Origin: Marsupella aquatica
Taxonomy: Eukaryota > Marchantiophyta
Direction of reading: 5' to 3'
Assembly: GCA_973895155.1 (NCBI GenBank)
Contig: OZ316897.1
Coordinates: 13,516,001 to 13,580,000, forward strand
Length of the DNA: 64,000 bases
In this document: positions 1 through 10,830 of the stretch, piece after piece
Numbering within the stretch: position 1 is the stretch's first letter
Layout of the letters: each line of letters opens with the position of its first letter
Notes under the pieces: model-generated
What the model was told of the DNA's origin: nothing
Database searches by the model: none
The model's input: only the letters and a program-made list of their open reading frames with translations
Made by a program: the position numbers and the translations under genes

Positions 1-1
1 T

Positions 2-744
2 GCAATCTCATTTCCTCCAAACCAAAGGGCTCTCACTTATAATTCAATGAAGGCTTACGGTAACCATTATAGGGTAATGCGCTGTAAGGATAGAGATGGT
101 CAATGGCGTGAACTGTCCCAACTTAGGAGCACTGACTCGTAGGGCTATGCTATATTTGACTCTGGTGTTGCTACAACATTTCATGAGGAAAGGACAGGCC
201 AAATAGGGGTGAATCTGGCTAAGCTAACTTATGTGGGGGTTTTGACTCAAATACTTGTGCTAGACTATGGCCCTTTACTTCGTTATGACCCTGCCATTAT
301 CCTAAGGGCAAAATGGGTGCGGTCTAATTGGGGACCAGAGAATAGAAATCCATCTATGAAACATGATGAGACGGGTCTTTGGCTAGCCAATTTTAATATG
401 CCTTATCCTTCAGCAGAGAAACTAGACTATGTTCTACCAAATCAAATTGAACAGGTTTTCTTCTATCCAAATGAGGCCAAGGTCTCTTGGAGACATGTGC
501 TTCATAAGGAAGGAAGGTCTCGTAGAGTAGTGAGGGTATAGAAGATCTGGAATACAATGATCTTAGACCTCGTCATGAGGCAGTCGAAGCTGGGCTTGTT
601 GCTGCGGCTAACGTGGCTGTGCCTTTAGAGGATGGAGAGACCCTAGTTATTGTGCCAGGGGCGGTGCCCATGACAGATGATTCAAATGAGGATACTATAG
701 ATGATGATACTTGGGAAGATTCTGAGGATTCTGAGGAAGAGTGA
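2..744 (+). pseudogene. TNP2-type CACTA transposase, C-terminal part (DUF4216), broken
   Basis: TNP2 is the catalytic transposase of CACTA elements. The frame is open from base 2, interrupted by a TAG at 137-139. It then reads a DUF4216-like block (FDSGVAT, then YVGVLTQILVLDYG, RAKWV, NFNMPYP, QVFFYPN, WRHVLH) matching the usual order in that domain: 'YGVL..I.ELDY' core, 'CDWV' strand, and 'QVFYV.D..WHVVL' end. A TAG at 539-541 closes that frame. A shifted frame continues directly with an acidic tail (DDSNEDTIDDDTWEDSEDSE) ending at TGA 742-744, as TNP2 proteins usually have. A one-base shift near 535-540, or a small unrecognised intron, separates the two parts. The catalytic domain lies upstream of the window. 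Confidence 0.75.
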
Positions 745-989
745 CAAGTGAACTGTTTGTTCCAGTGTTTTGATGCAATCGTCATCAGAATCTGAAGGTG
801 ATGCAGAAGTAGGACTTCCAAGTGGGAATGCGTATGAGGCTTGGAGAGAGGCTAACATACCAGCCAACAACGTTTACATTAAAGAGAATCTTAGAGATTC
901 AATCATAGCAATTAACAGGTACTAATAAGTCCACTTGAGCTTTTCTTTGAGTATTACTTTGTTGTTTACTTCTATGGATCAATCTACAC

Positions 990-3900
990 CCCAATGTATA
1001 CTAATGGTTATTTTATCTTCTTATTACCAGTTGTGTGTACACAAGGAACCTCACTTGGGGGAGAGAAAAAGAGACGTAAGAGTTCCACCAAGACATCACA
1101 AAGTGCAAGTTTATTGCCCCAAAGAAGGAGCTCAAGAAACATTGGGAGACATTTTCCAGATATGGCAGACAATGAGTCAGGAGGGAGTCAATCGCAAAAA
1201 TCATCTGCTACAGACTATGAAAATGAAGACAAGCACTATTCTAACTCCCGTTCTAACTCAGAGGATGAGCAACTGGATGAGGTAAAGGCTAAATTTATTG
1301 TATCCCTTGGCCTACCTTATAAAGGCCCTTGTTGTTATTGTTCAGAGTCATATGAGGGATAAAATTCTTCACACAAAGAGACAGTCTACCCAATTAAATG
1401 ATGGATTATATGATTGATAAGTTCACTTTGTTTTTCTTGTGATGTGTACATACTGTGCTATTGACTGTGCTATCATGTACAACTTTAACAGCAGCCGAGT
1501 GGACACACAAGGCCAAAATATTATACTGATCCTATCACTGGTGAAATCTCTTTGTGTAAGTCAACTCTGAGCCATTTTGCTCTCTAATTTGCTGTACTCA
1601 ACTATTTATTGAAGTGCTCAACTATCTTTGGCAATTAATTATCCATAGCCCTCTGATCACTAAATGTTATATGTAAGTGTGGTCACTTATTGCCATATGT
1701 GATTAACACGTGATTTTTAACTAGGTTGTTTATTGTTGTAGTGACACCAATACCAAGGGCAACTGCAGCTAAGATACCCATGAGCAGTAATGTACGATAC
1801 TTGGGGTCAATGCAGCATCAGTCATCTAGACAGGCAAAAAAGCAATGGGACGAGATAACCGAGGAACGAGTCAAGATGGGTATGAAGAAAGCATCAATCT
1901 CTATATGTAATTTAATATTGTTCACTTAGATTGTTGATTTTCCTTGATTCTTCTCTTGCCCATTAGTGTCGTAATTGATACTTCCCCTACCCTTGCTTTG
2001 TGTGCAGATTTGGAATAACGATGTCAAAGACAAAGATCAATATAGGAAGCAATGGGGAGATGACCTGCGTGCTGCTTGTATTGGTAGACTTGATCCTTCA
2101 GTGCGTGATATTAGGCAAGTAGATAAGAATGTGTTGTCACATGTCTATGATGTGATGACAAAGGATTGGCAATATGTAGATGGAACTTTGTCAATGACAA
2201 AATTCAGATCTCACTGTTCAAAGGTAATGAAGGGACAACGCGCGAGACTTCACAAGCATTTTGTGTCAAATGGGAAGCGCATGGACAAGAAACCACCTGA
2301 AAACGTAAAGCCTGAGCACTGGAAAAACCTCTGTGAGTGGTGGCTATCCCCAGATGGCATTACCTGTACTGAGAAAATGACAAAAGCTCGCAGCAAAGTG
2401 GTAAATCCATCTCGGGTTGGAAGAGGTGGTTACCGTGGGAAAGAAGCTAAGTTAGTAAGTCAAACTTTTCTCTTGGCCTGTATGAGTTCATTTCGTCACC
2501 TTCTGTAATTACTTGGTCAATAATTTGAACAAAATTAATTCTCCTAATTGTTTGCATCCATTTGCCGCAGAGGAAGAGAGGTCATAGTCCGGACCTATCA
2601 GAGTTGCAAGTTCAGCCTGTGGATGCTAGAAAACAGCGGACTGGTCAATCAGTCAGTCCATCAATGGCAAGTACTGATTGGGCCATACCTACGCATCGAC
2701 AAGGGAGGAAGTCCATTGTGAGCATCTGAGTCATACTTTTTATTTGGGTTTACTTTTGACTTAGATTCACAACACTCAATTCTAATTAATATTTGCTCTC
2801 TATTTCTTGCTTATAGACACCCTTATCAAAGACGGGGTCAGAGGATGTGCTTGAAACTCAAAGCCTTCTTTATGAGAAATTAGCATTGTCCATCAATTGT
2901 TCGATGATGGCTGGGTTTGAGAAAATGACACAGTCATTGGTAAATACATTATCAAATGTCCAACAACCTCAGCTTCCTTCCTCTGCTATTTGGATGCATA
3001 CAATGGACCATTAGGAGCAGGTCAGAGTTCTCGATCAGGTGCACTTCCCAATGACATTTCAGTTATAGCCCCAAAAAGTAGAGGAAATTCAGCAGCTATC
3101 CATGTTGTGTCAGGTCAAAGTGGTTCAGGGCCTAAGACTTCAGCACAGAAGAGCTTGGGGTTTGAGCATGACGCAGTGGACCATTCAAAAGAAGGTTCCC
3201 CTCATGCTCCTGAAGATTACAGGTCATCAGTGACAGGGAAGCTTGAGAAAGTAAATGCCACCAACACTATACAAGCAGTGAAAGATGCAATGCTTGGGAA
3301 GAATGTGGAACAAACCACAAAAGAAGATGAAAGCGGGATTTCTCCTCTTTCTGCTCCAAATAGAAGTAAGGTTAAAAAAACAAAAGGAAAGTTAAGATTC
3401 TTTAAGTTTAATTTTGCTGTAGAATGTTAAGTTCAGCCTTGTTTCCCATAGTCCTGGATGCAATGGCAGTGCAATTATAGTCCATTCTTGTGTGGCTTTT
3501 AGCTCTCTACTTTATTACGAGTGATTAGAGTTTTGTTGGAAGTTGTTCTTCCATGCAACATAGTTCATCTAGAGATATTAACTTTCATTTGTTTGATTCT
3601 GAAATTCAGGTTGCAACAGAGGCAGGGCCTCCTATTGCTGATGACAAAGTTCAGGATTCCTAACAAGATTATCCAACCCCTGGCCGTAGAGTATCTGATA
3701 CTGCATTGAAGACAGTAACTTCACCAACAGTTCTCAAGGTGAGTTTTAGCTTATAATTTTAATTTCTCTTTTGCAATCATTATGTATTGTGCAATATGGT
3801 GGGAATGGTGAGAACATACAAATTGTTAACCTGTGCAGGATTTATTGGTAATTGAATATGCTAGCATTCTAACCTCACTGAATGATCACTAGTAGTCTTC

Positions 3901-4229
3901 AACTATCATCATTTGACACTACAGATTAATTATTATCCTTAATGATTTTCAATTTGCTTTTGTGACAGTTTAAGATTGGGGATGTGGTTAAATTGAAATC
4001 TCCCGTGGATCAGCGGATTGTTGCACTTGCAACAGTGATGGGCATTTGGAAAGAAGATTTCTACTATGACAAGGAGATTCCAATTGGACATTTGATGGTG
4101 ACTGCTAAGACAGTGCTTGAACCAGATACACCTCTGCTTGAGAAAGGGCACCCAGAGTCCAAGGTAGAATTCTTGAAGGATGTGGAGAACAAACCCTTTC
4201 TGTGGTACCAGAAGTTAATGAGGAAATAG
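990..4229 (+). pseudogene. TNPA-like CACTA accessory gene (Transposase_24 and TNP1 domains), multi-exon, decayed
   Basis: In En/Spm elements TNPA binds the subterminal repeats and assists TNP2. Visible exons include ~1030-1281 (Ser/Lys-rich, ends before GTAAAG), ~1741-1880, 2008-2454 (after TGTGCAG, before GTAAGT), ~2571-2717, ~2817-2940, ~2990-3400, ~3610-3739 and ~3970-4229. The 2008-2454 exon gives the Transposase_24 core: IWNNDVKDKDQYRKQWGDDL, then KHFVSNG, WKNLCEWWLS and a run of basic residues. The last exon (VVKLKSPVDQRIVALATVMG ... IGHLMVTAKTVL) resembles the TNP1/EnSpm C-terminal domain. A TAA stop lies in the ~3610-3739 exon near 3660. A one-base shift near 4205 appears to truncate the end, because the alternative frame continues to about 4257. 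Exon borders other than 2008-2454 are approximate. Confidence 0.65.
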
Positions 4230-4659
4230 TTACTATGACTGTGCCATTGGAAGCAGTAAGTAAACTGAAAATCTAGCCCTTCTTGTTACATTTTTGGAAC
4301 AATTTGGATTGCTCATGGCAGTACATAGCTTTATAGGATTGAGGCAGTAGTGAGGGCAGTAGCTCTATAAAATTGAGGCAACTTTACTGCAGGTAGTATG
4401 ATTTATGGATCCTCTTCATACAAGAAGATATCAAATGTACTTTTTGTCATGTTTCAAGTTTTTTAGAAGCATTCCACCAATTCTATGAAATGTCTGCTCT
4501 GTGAATTGTGCATGACTGTTGTATCAAGCTTCCATGGCACAACCTAGCAAGTGGATTGTTGGTAGAATCACTACACAATCAGTCAGGATACACCTTGCAG
4601 GACTGAGCACAAATCTCAAATGTGTTTACAAAGCCATGACACAAATGATTCTAATTATA

Positions 4660-5135
4660 GTCATACTCACAAGTCACTATAGGACCATTCAAAAGCAACT
4701 TGAAATAATAGCCATACATACCATTCACAAAAGCACTCCTAAATCAGTCATCACATGCGCCTTACTCAGTTGTAAAAAGTTGTAAACAAGTGACTTCAAT
4801 TACTGTCATATTGGTCGCTCACAAAAACACTCCAAAACCAGTCATTCACTACATTTATTTGAGTTATAGGAAGCTGAAAACATTGACTACAATTTGAGTC
4901 ATACATATCATTCACAAAAGCACTCCAAACAAGTAATTATCCACATCTTTTTCAGTTGTAGAAAGGTATGCAGAAATAACTCCCAAGTAAGTTGTATATA
5001 TCATTCACAAAAGCAGCCCGGAACCAGTCATTATTTGCACATTTTTGAGTTTTAAAAAGGTGGGCAAAAATTACCCCCAAGAGAGTTATATGTGTCATTC
5101 ACAAAAACACTCCACAATTAGTCGTCATCCACATT
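4660..5135. repeat. CACTA subterminal tandem repeats (~92 bp unit)
   Basis: The block ATTCACAAAAGCACTCC followed by an AGTCAT-type segment recurs at about 4722, 4816, 4909, 5001 and 5095, a spacing of 92-94 bp, with a weaker copy near 4685. Sequence between the cores is also partly conserved (CACAT..TTT..AGTTGTAAAAAG). Arrays next to the terminus are the expected binding region of the TNPA-type protein in CACTA elements. Confidence 0.8.
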
Positions 5136-5283
5136 TCTAAAGGACTCTTGAATTTCAGTTGTTGACTTATATCACTATGTGTCTGAAACAACATTTGCAC
5201 CAATGCAACTTGTCTTTGTGCACTCAAAAGTTCAGTCGTAAATTGTCTGAGTTGACTTGAAATATAGTTGTTTTTGAAGTCAT

Positions 5284-5306
5284 AAAAAACCAGTTTCCTA
5301 CTAGTG
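5284..5306. repeat. CACTA terminal inverted repeat (right end)
   Basis: The sequence ends AAACCAGTTTCCTACTAGTG at 5306. On the other strand it starts CACTAGTAGGAAACTGG, agreeing with the CACTAGTAGAAAA-type termini of plant CACTA transposons. The three bases that follow (ATA) would be one half of the 3 bp target duplication. The partner end is outside the window. Confidence 0.75.
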
Positions 5307-5424
5307 ATATAATTCCTCGCCTTGCTATCTCGCTCTTTCAGCTGGTACTCCCCTTAGTGCTCAGCCGAGATCTTAGGACCGCGTCACTCTAGGCGCGTCC
5401 TCACAGTTGAAACGCGGGGAGACA

Positions 5425-5640
5425 CACTACAAGCGTCGTAACCCAAACTGGACGCTTTGAAGGCATCCCGACTTGCGCATTGGTTCATCTCGGATATCAC
5501 CGGACGCTTCTGACGGTGCCCCCTGGCGAGTGGACGCTTCTCTCAACATCCCATCTTAGGTGCGGACGCTTCTAAAAGCGTCCCGCCTTTTGGAGTCTTA
5601 CGGGCCGGATCGAGTCGGATGCTTCTGATGGTGTCCCATT
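5425..5640. repeat. GACGCTTCT dyad cluster A
   Basis: About five imperfect 19-22 bp dyads of the form GGACGCTTCT-N-(A)GCGTCCC occur here, for example GGACGCTTCTAAAAGCGTCC near 5573. A CACTACAAGCGTCG string at 5425 resembles a CACTA-type terminus. Related dyads recur at 7764-7970. Such dense short motifs are typical of transposon subterminal regions, but no matching right terminus is visible. Confidence 0.6.
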
Positions 5641-6411
5641 GTGAATGCCTCCTTTTGGCAACGTCCACAAAAATAGGGTGTCCGAACCAATCCGCCGTTC
5701 CTATCTACAAAAATCTCTTCTCTACGTGGCTCGCTAAGCCAGGACTTCAACTACTCACGCATCTATCTCCTTCTTAATCTTCTATGTAATTCATAGTGCA
5801 TAATTCCTTCAGCTAACTCCTGGATGGAAATGACTAAAATCTCTCTTGTGTAATCCTACCATTCAGCCTCAATATTACTAAATGTAAATTTTCATCTTCC
5901 CACCAAGTAATAGCTAACCAATGTACGCCATTTCTACCTCTCAAGCTCAAAACCCAAGAGTTAACATAATGATTCCTCAGATTCCTAATTCTTAATGTTC
6001 CTAAGGATCGGATAGGTGGCATCGTCTACACAAACCTGGTAACTCAGCAATTTACACCCATACATCACGCGCAATGTTATGGTAAATTCGCTTGCCACTT
6101 ATGGTGCCTTTGTGACCTCCATTGCTATTACTCCCTCCGAAGCGATCTGATGACTAACGGTTCCACCTAGCGGCACCTTCTCTGATGGGAGAAGAGTGTC
6201 TTTCGCTAAGTTTGGTCCAACAAATGCCTCCAGAGTTCTCAAGAGAGTTTCCGGGGCATTTTGGATAGAATATGGTATCACCTCTAAGCGGAAGCTCTTC
6301 ATCTCCTAACTTTGGTGATGACACTCTTCCACGATAGCAGAACGTGAATTTTCTTCATGTCTCAATCTCTCTGGGATTCACTACCTATACGTCAATTCAA
6401 TCTTAAATTCG
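5641..6411. other. Non-coding, probable decayed gypsy internal region
   Basis: No coding region is supportable. Short minus-strand frames (for example 6099-6302) do not resemble known domains. The stretch lies immediately downstream, on the minus strand, of a gypsy-type primer-binding site, so it is probably the decayed leader or internal part of that element. Confidence 0.35.
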
Positions 6412-6430
6412 CTCCCCGACAGCGGCGCCA
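6412..6430 (-). other. Ty3/gypsy primer-binding site
   Basis: The minus strand reads TGGCGCCGCTGTCGGGGAG, one or two bases from the TGGCGCCGTTGCCGGGGA type PBS of plant Tat/Athila-like gypsy elements. It is preceded on that strand by ...GACATCTTTT, which fits an LTR ending in CA a few bases before the PBS. Confidence 0.75.
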
Positions 6431-6436
6431 AAAAGA

Positions 6437-7346
6437 TGTCGTATAGCAATAAGTATTAAAAGTGTAATTTCTCACTTAAAACCGAGGTTCTGATCCCTTA
6501 AAGTACGTATTTTGGTATGAATTAAATAATTTTCATCATTTTGAGTGATGTAGAACTCACAACTCTACATTTTTCTTACTTCTCAACAAAATAATGTAAA
6601 CAAAATATAAAAGTAACTTAACTTCAGATTTACAGACTAGAAAGGAAATGATTCCAATTTTGGAGACTCTAGTAAATTATTGTCACACCTTCAGAAAGGA
6701 CTTGGTCTCAATATAAACATGCCTAAAATCTCTCAACTCATCAATCTTTCTTCTGAAGATACAAAATTGTACAGAGATGAAGTTCTCAATCTGATAAACA
6801 AAGCAGCTTTCTGGTTGCAAATGTAATGATATGCCTTAAAATACCGTCAACACGGTTTGACATCAGCGTTGCGCAATTTAGTCAAACTCTAAGTCATATT
6901 CCAGAAACAAGCAACAGTACTGAATGCTCTGAGAATCCAATTTCACTTCTCATTTATCAACAACTACTCTTGAATTTGCTAGCAATTCTTGACTCTACAA
7001 GCAAGCCTAGCAGTGAATTCAATACGAGCCTCAGAAATCTGTAACTGAATTCAATTACCACAGGAATTTCTGAGATTCAATCACAACTTCAAACAAATGC
7101 TGTTTTACTTCCTTACAACGCACTCTCAACATGCCTTGTTATAATGGAAGGAGGAGGAACTATTCAGAATATCCAATTTTGAATATAGTGTTGTCTCTGA
7201 CTCTCTCTCTCTCTGGTTCAAATGAGCATCCTACTCTGTCTTAGAAGTGTTAAGGTCCTAAAATGAAGGAAATATGAAAAGCTATGCCTGTTGAACTTGA
7301 ACTAAGTATGAGGAAAGTATAGCATAAGTACTTAGAGGTCAGGAAA
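6437..7346 (-). mobile_element. Candidate gypsy LTR remnant (boundary uncertain)
   Basis: Sequence to the right of the PBS should be the 5' LTR of a minus-strand gypsy element, starting TGTCGTATAG at 6437 on the plus strand. The outer LTR end is not identifiable and no second LTR is in the window. The stretch is AT-rich and lacks recognisable coding sequence. The frame at 6826-7044 resembles nothing known to me. A CT-dinucleotide run is present near 7197-7212. Confidence 0.4.
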
Positions 7347-7690
7347 ATACGGGGTATTTACAAACGACAGGAAACAACAAACAGTAACAGGAAACAGAAA
7401 CTGGTAACAGGAAAATGAGTGGTAATTTTTATTTTTATTTTTAAATTTATTTTTGGAAAAAACAAAGTTTTTTTTTCTTCAAATTTTTGAATTTTTTTGC
7501 CAGTGCCCGACGCTGGTAATGCTAGCGCCCAAAGCTAGCCAAAAAATGTTGCAATTTAATTTTTTTTGGAAAATGTGACTTTTAGAAAATATTTTGACAT
7601 GGTTATTTTTCCTGGTAATAGTAACTTTTTGCTGGTAACAGGAAAATTTTTGCTGGTACCAGTAAACCTGTTTCCTGTTTACTGTCACGC
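7347..7690. repeat. Foldback / MITE-like inverted repeat
   Basis: The left arm (ACAGTAACAGGAAACA near 7380-7396, then ACTGGTAACAGGAAAA) is mirrored by the right arm near 7611-7690. There the complement reads ACAGTAAACAGGAAACA, then TTACTGGTACCAGC. The arms are imperfect and internally repetitive. Between them lies AT-rich sequence plus a GACGCTGGTAATGCTAGCG segment around 7509-7527. Confidence 0.5.
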
Positions 7691-7763
7691 GTGCCATACC
7701 CGAAAAATACTACTATATTGGTAATCTATTTCAAAAGCTAAATCTAAGTATCGGAAAATGAGG

Positions 7764-7970
7764 GACGTTTCTAAAAGCGTCGGGTGTGGATGAACGCATC
7801 TGAGCGTCGAGTCAGAGTGGACGCTTCTAGAAAGCGTCGTGAGTTAAAGTACTCGGGAATAGTCGATGCTCTTGAAAGCATCGAGGGTAAATCACTGGGT
7901 AAGAGCGGACGCTTCTGTAAGCGTCGATCGAGAAATGGTCAATGAGGGCAGTCACTTCTATTTAGCGTCC
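7764..7970. repeat. GACGCTTCT dyad cluster B
   Basis: Dyads occur at 7764-7781, 7792-7807, 7820-7838 (GACGCTTCTAGAAAGCGTC), 7864-7883 (CGATGCTCTTGAAAGCATCG), 7908-7925 and about 7951-7970. They share the motif of cluster A at 5425-5640. The cluster stops just before the broken 3' end of Copia-1. Confidence 0.65.
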
Positions 7971-7996
7971 AAAATAGAACAAATGCTTGAAAAATG

Positions 7997-9489
7997 TCAA
8001 AAATAAACCATCTTCCAACACAAATGGTAGAGACCGCTATTCCACACCTTCCCTGGATTCGACATATACCTGCTCACCTTGCCCATAGCCATGGCAAGAT
8101 CAGGTCTAGTGCAAGCCATCAAATACATGAGACTTCCCATTGCCTTATCATAAGGAACCTTTGACATCAGCCCCTTCTCTGTTGCATATGTGGGACAAAA
8201 AGTTGATGACAATTTGAAGTGTGCAGCCAAATGGGTACTTACTGGCTTGCTATCCTCCATGTTGAACCTAGCAATTACCTTCCTCGCATAACTGCTTTGT
8301 GTCAACCATAGCTTACCAGCCTCCAAGTCCCTAGTGATCTCCATACCCAAAATCCTCTTAGCTGGTCCTAGAGGTCCTTCATCTTAAACTCTGCACTTAG
8401 CAATGCCTTAAGCTTAACAATCTCAAACCTATCTTTGGCCGCAATAAGCATGTCATCCACATAAAGTACTAAAACAATGAACCCAAAGACAACATTCTTC
8501 ACCGGTTTCAAATATACATAGGGGTCAAACACACTCTTGTGAAAACCTTGTGACCGAATCCAATCGTCAAACTGCTTGTTCCACTGTCTTGGTGACTGCT
8601 TCAATCCATATAAGGATTTCAGCAATCTGCAAACCAATTCCTCTTGTCCTCTCTTCACAAGACCTAGCGGCTGTCTCATGAAGATCACCTCTTCCAAGGT
8701 GCCATAGAGGAAAGTTATGACAACATCCATCTGATCTAGCAGCAGACCAAACATTACAACAAGTACACACAATAGCCGTATTGTAGAGTACTTAGCAACT
8801 GGTGAGAAGACCTCATTGTAATCCACACCTTTCTCTTGTGTGAATCCTTTTGCTACCAACCTAGCCTTGTAGACCTTCGATCCACCTCCCGTAGACTTAT
8901 CCTTCAGCTTGTATATCCACTTGCTGTCCACCACTTGCTGACCCTTAGGCAGCTTAACAAGCTCCCAAGTTTTGTTGTCCTTCAATGATTGCATCTTTGT
9001 TTGGATTGTTGCAGTCCACTTCTCCTTCTCCTTTGAAGCACTTGCCTCATGAAATGAAGAAGGTTCCCATTCTTCTAAAATTAACGCATCACCCTCATCA
9101 TCAGTTACAAAATTGTCCTCTTACAGTTGAGATGAATCAACCCACTATCCATACCTAAGAGGAGCACGTACAGTGCGACCAGATGTTCTTCTAGCTGATG
9201 ACTCCGGTTGATTTGCGTCTACTGGTACAATTTGAAGCTCAGCAACATCCACTTGCTGCTCACCAGCATCAACAAGCTCCTCTTGTTCCTCCGGCACAAG
9301 AACCAGCTCCATGCTTGGAGCACCTTCTTCTATCCGATCATGCATTTCATGATCAATCTCCCCCTCAACGAGATCCGGGATAGGAGATTTTCCTTTGTCA
9401 GTACGGGAGACCTGAGTATTCTCTCCCTTCTTCAATAATCTGGATTCATTGAAGGAAACATCCCTATTGAACAACGAGCTTACAGGCAA
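7997..9489 (-). pseudogene. Copia-1 reverse transcriptase region (RVT_2), broken
   Basis: This copies retroelement RNA into DNA. From the 5' side (right) there is a variable acidic/proline linker ending in RTSGRTVRAP. The RVT_2 core follows: TWELVKLPKGQQVVDSKWIY, KARLVAKGFTQEKGVDY, FSPVAKYSTIRLL, KSLYGLKQSPRQWNKQFDDW and the active-site box LYVDDMLIAA. A two-base insertion near 8355 shifts the frame. The rest (GMEITRDLEAGKLWLTQSSY ... MGSLMYLMACTRPDLAMAMG) continues to about 7997 and is lost where the element is truncated. Around 9000-9140 the frame between linker and RVT_2 is also interrupted. The YVDD box itself is intact. Confidence 0.85.
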
Positions 9490-10830
9490 TAGGATCCCAT
9501 AGCCTGTAGGCCTTCACACCACTTTGATACCCAAGAAAAATACATTTCTTGGAGGTAGGATCCAACTTGGTCCTATTCTGCTTGGGTGTGAGAGCATATG
9601 CATCACTTCCAAAAAATACCAAGCCATGATAGTCTGCTTGCCACTTATAACACATTCCAAACAACATTTTGAAATTGATTGCACTAGAAGGAGAAATATT
9701 TACCAAATAAGTTGTAGTATTGACAGTTGCTACCCAAAATTTCTGTGGTAAACCTGATTGGCTCAGCATACTCCGTGATCGCTCCAATAGTGTTTGATTG
9801 AGCCTCTCAGCGACACCATTTTGTTGCGGAGTATGAACTGTGGTGAGATGGAGAGTTATCCCCTGTTCTGCACCGTACTCTTCAAATTCTATTGAAGTAT
9901 ACTCTCCGCCGTTGTCTGACCTCAGACTCTTCATCCTAGTATCCAAACACTTAACCGTGTTTCTCGTTTGATTCTCCACTTGGGCCTTCCACTTTGTAAA
10001 AATGGACAAGACATCAGACTTATGCTTCATGAAATAAATCCATACAAATCTTGAGTAATCGTCAATAAATAATACATAGTACAATTTTCCAGAATGTGAG
10101 GGAATCGAGGATGGTCCCCACCCATCACTATGTATGTACTCAAGAATCGCTTTGGAACGATGAGTTCCAACACCGAAAGCATGACGATGCTGATTTCCAA
10201 AAATGTAATGCTCACAAAAGTCCAATTTACAAGACTATAAATTAGAAATGAGCCCATTCTGCCAAACCCTTCTCACTCATATGGCCTAGCTGTGAATGCC
10301 ACAGTTGAGTCATTTCCTCGTGAGACTTGGTTACATTGGCCTCTCCACATACTGTATTGCCCTGCAGCACATACAAATTCTTTTGTCTGCTCCCCTTCAA
10401 AATCACTGTCTCTCCTAACATGATTTGAAGTTCACCATCAATTACTCGCCATTGATGACCATTTGTATCCAACACACCGAGTGAAATCAAATTCTTACGC
10501 ATGCCAGATACAAACCTGACTCCAAACATTGTGAACACAATGCCATCAAACATTTAAATCTTTACAGACCCAATATCCTCAACTCGACAGGAGTGATCAT
10601 TTCCCATCAAAATTAAACCGTTTGACACAAAATAAGAATTGAAATACTTGCAAATGTAACAAATGTGAAAGGAGCAAGCACAATCAAGAATCCACACATC
10701 ATTTGCTCTTCTAGATGATGTGCACAGGGCATACTCCTGACTTCATAAAACATACTCATCATTGAGTAAATCAACTTCTTCATCAGCACTAGCCACATTG
10801 GCTGATGAAGATTGGCTGCCTTACCCTTAC
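9464..10830 (-). pseudogene. Copia-1 protease and integrase region, broken
   Basis: The protease lies at about 10560-10830 in a frame that reads WILDCACSFHIC. Copia proteases normally have D-S/T-G, so the active-site triad is altered to D-C-A. The GAG-pre-integrase domain (10242-10553) has LWHSQLGHMSEKG. The integrase (9464-10225) keeps its DDE residues in context: YIHSDGWGP, LRSDNGGEY and QQNGVAERLNQT, followed by KKCIFLGYQ. A stop and frame change separates the pre-integrase part from the catalytic part near 10230, and another stop lies near 10554. The element can no longer make a full polyprotein. Confidence 0.85.

Larger units (their letters stand above)
1..5306 (+). mobile_element. CACTA (En/Spm) DNA transposon, 3' portion
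   Basis: The right-hand part of a CACTA-superfamily transposon enters the window at base 1 and ends at 5306. In order it carries the C-terminal part of a TNP2-type transposase (DUF4216), a decayed multi-exon TNPA-like gene with Transposase_24 and TNP1-type domains, an array of ~92 bp subterminal repeats, and a terminus ending CTACTAGTG. Read from the other strand this is CACTAGTAGGAAAC, the classic start of plant CACTA elements. The gene order TNP2 then TNPA on one strand is the usual En/Spm arrangement. The left terminus lies outside the window, so length and target duplication cannot be tested. Coding parts carry stops and frameshifts, so the copy is not autonomous. Confidence 0.85.

Noticed and set aside
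8567-8770. Alternative-frame ORF inside Copia-1 reverse transcriptase
   Set aside because: A shadow of the real RT frame, which carries the YVDD motif.
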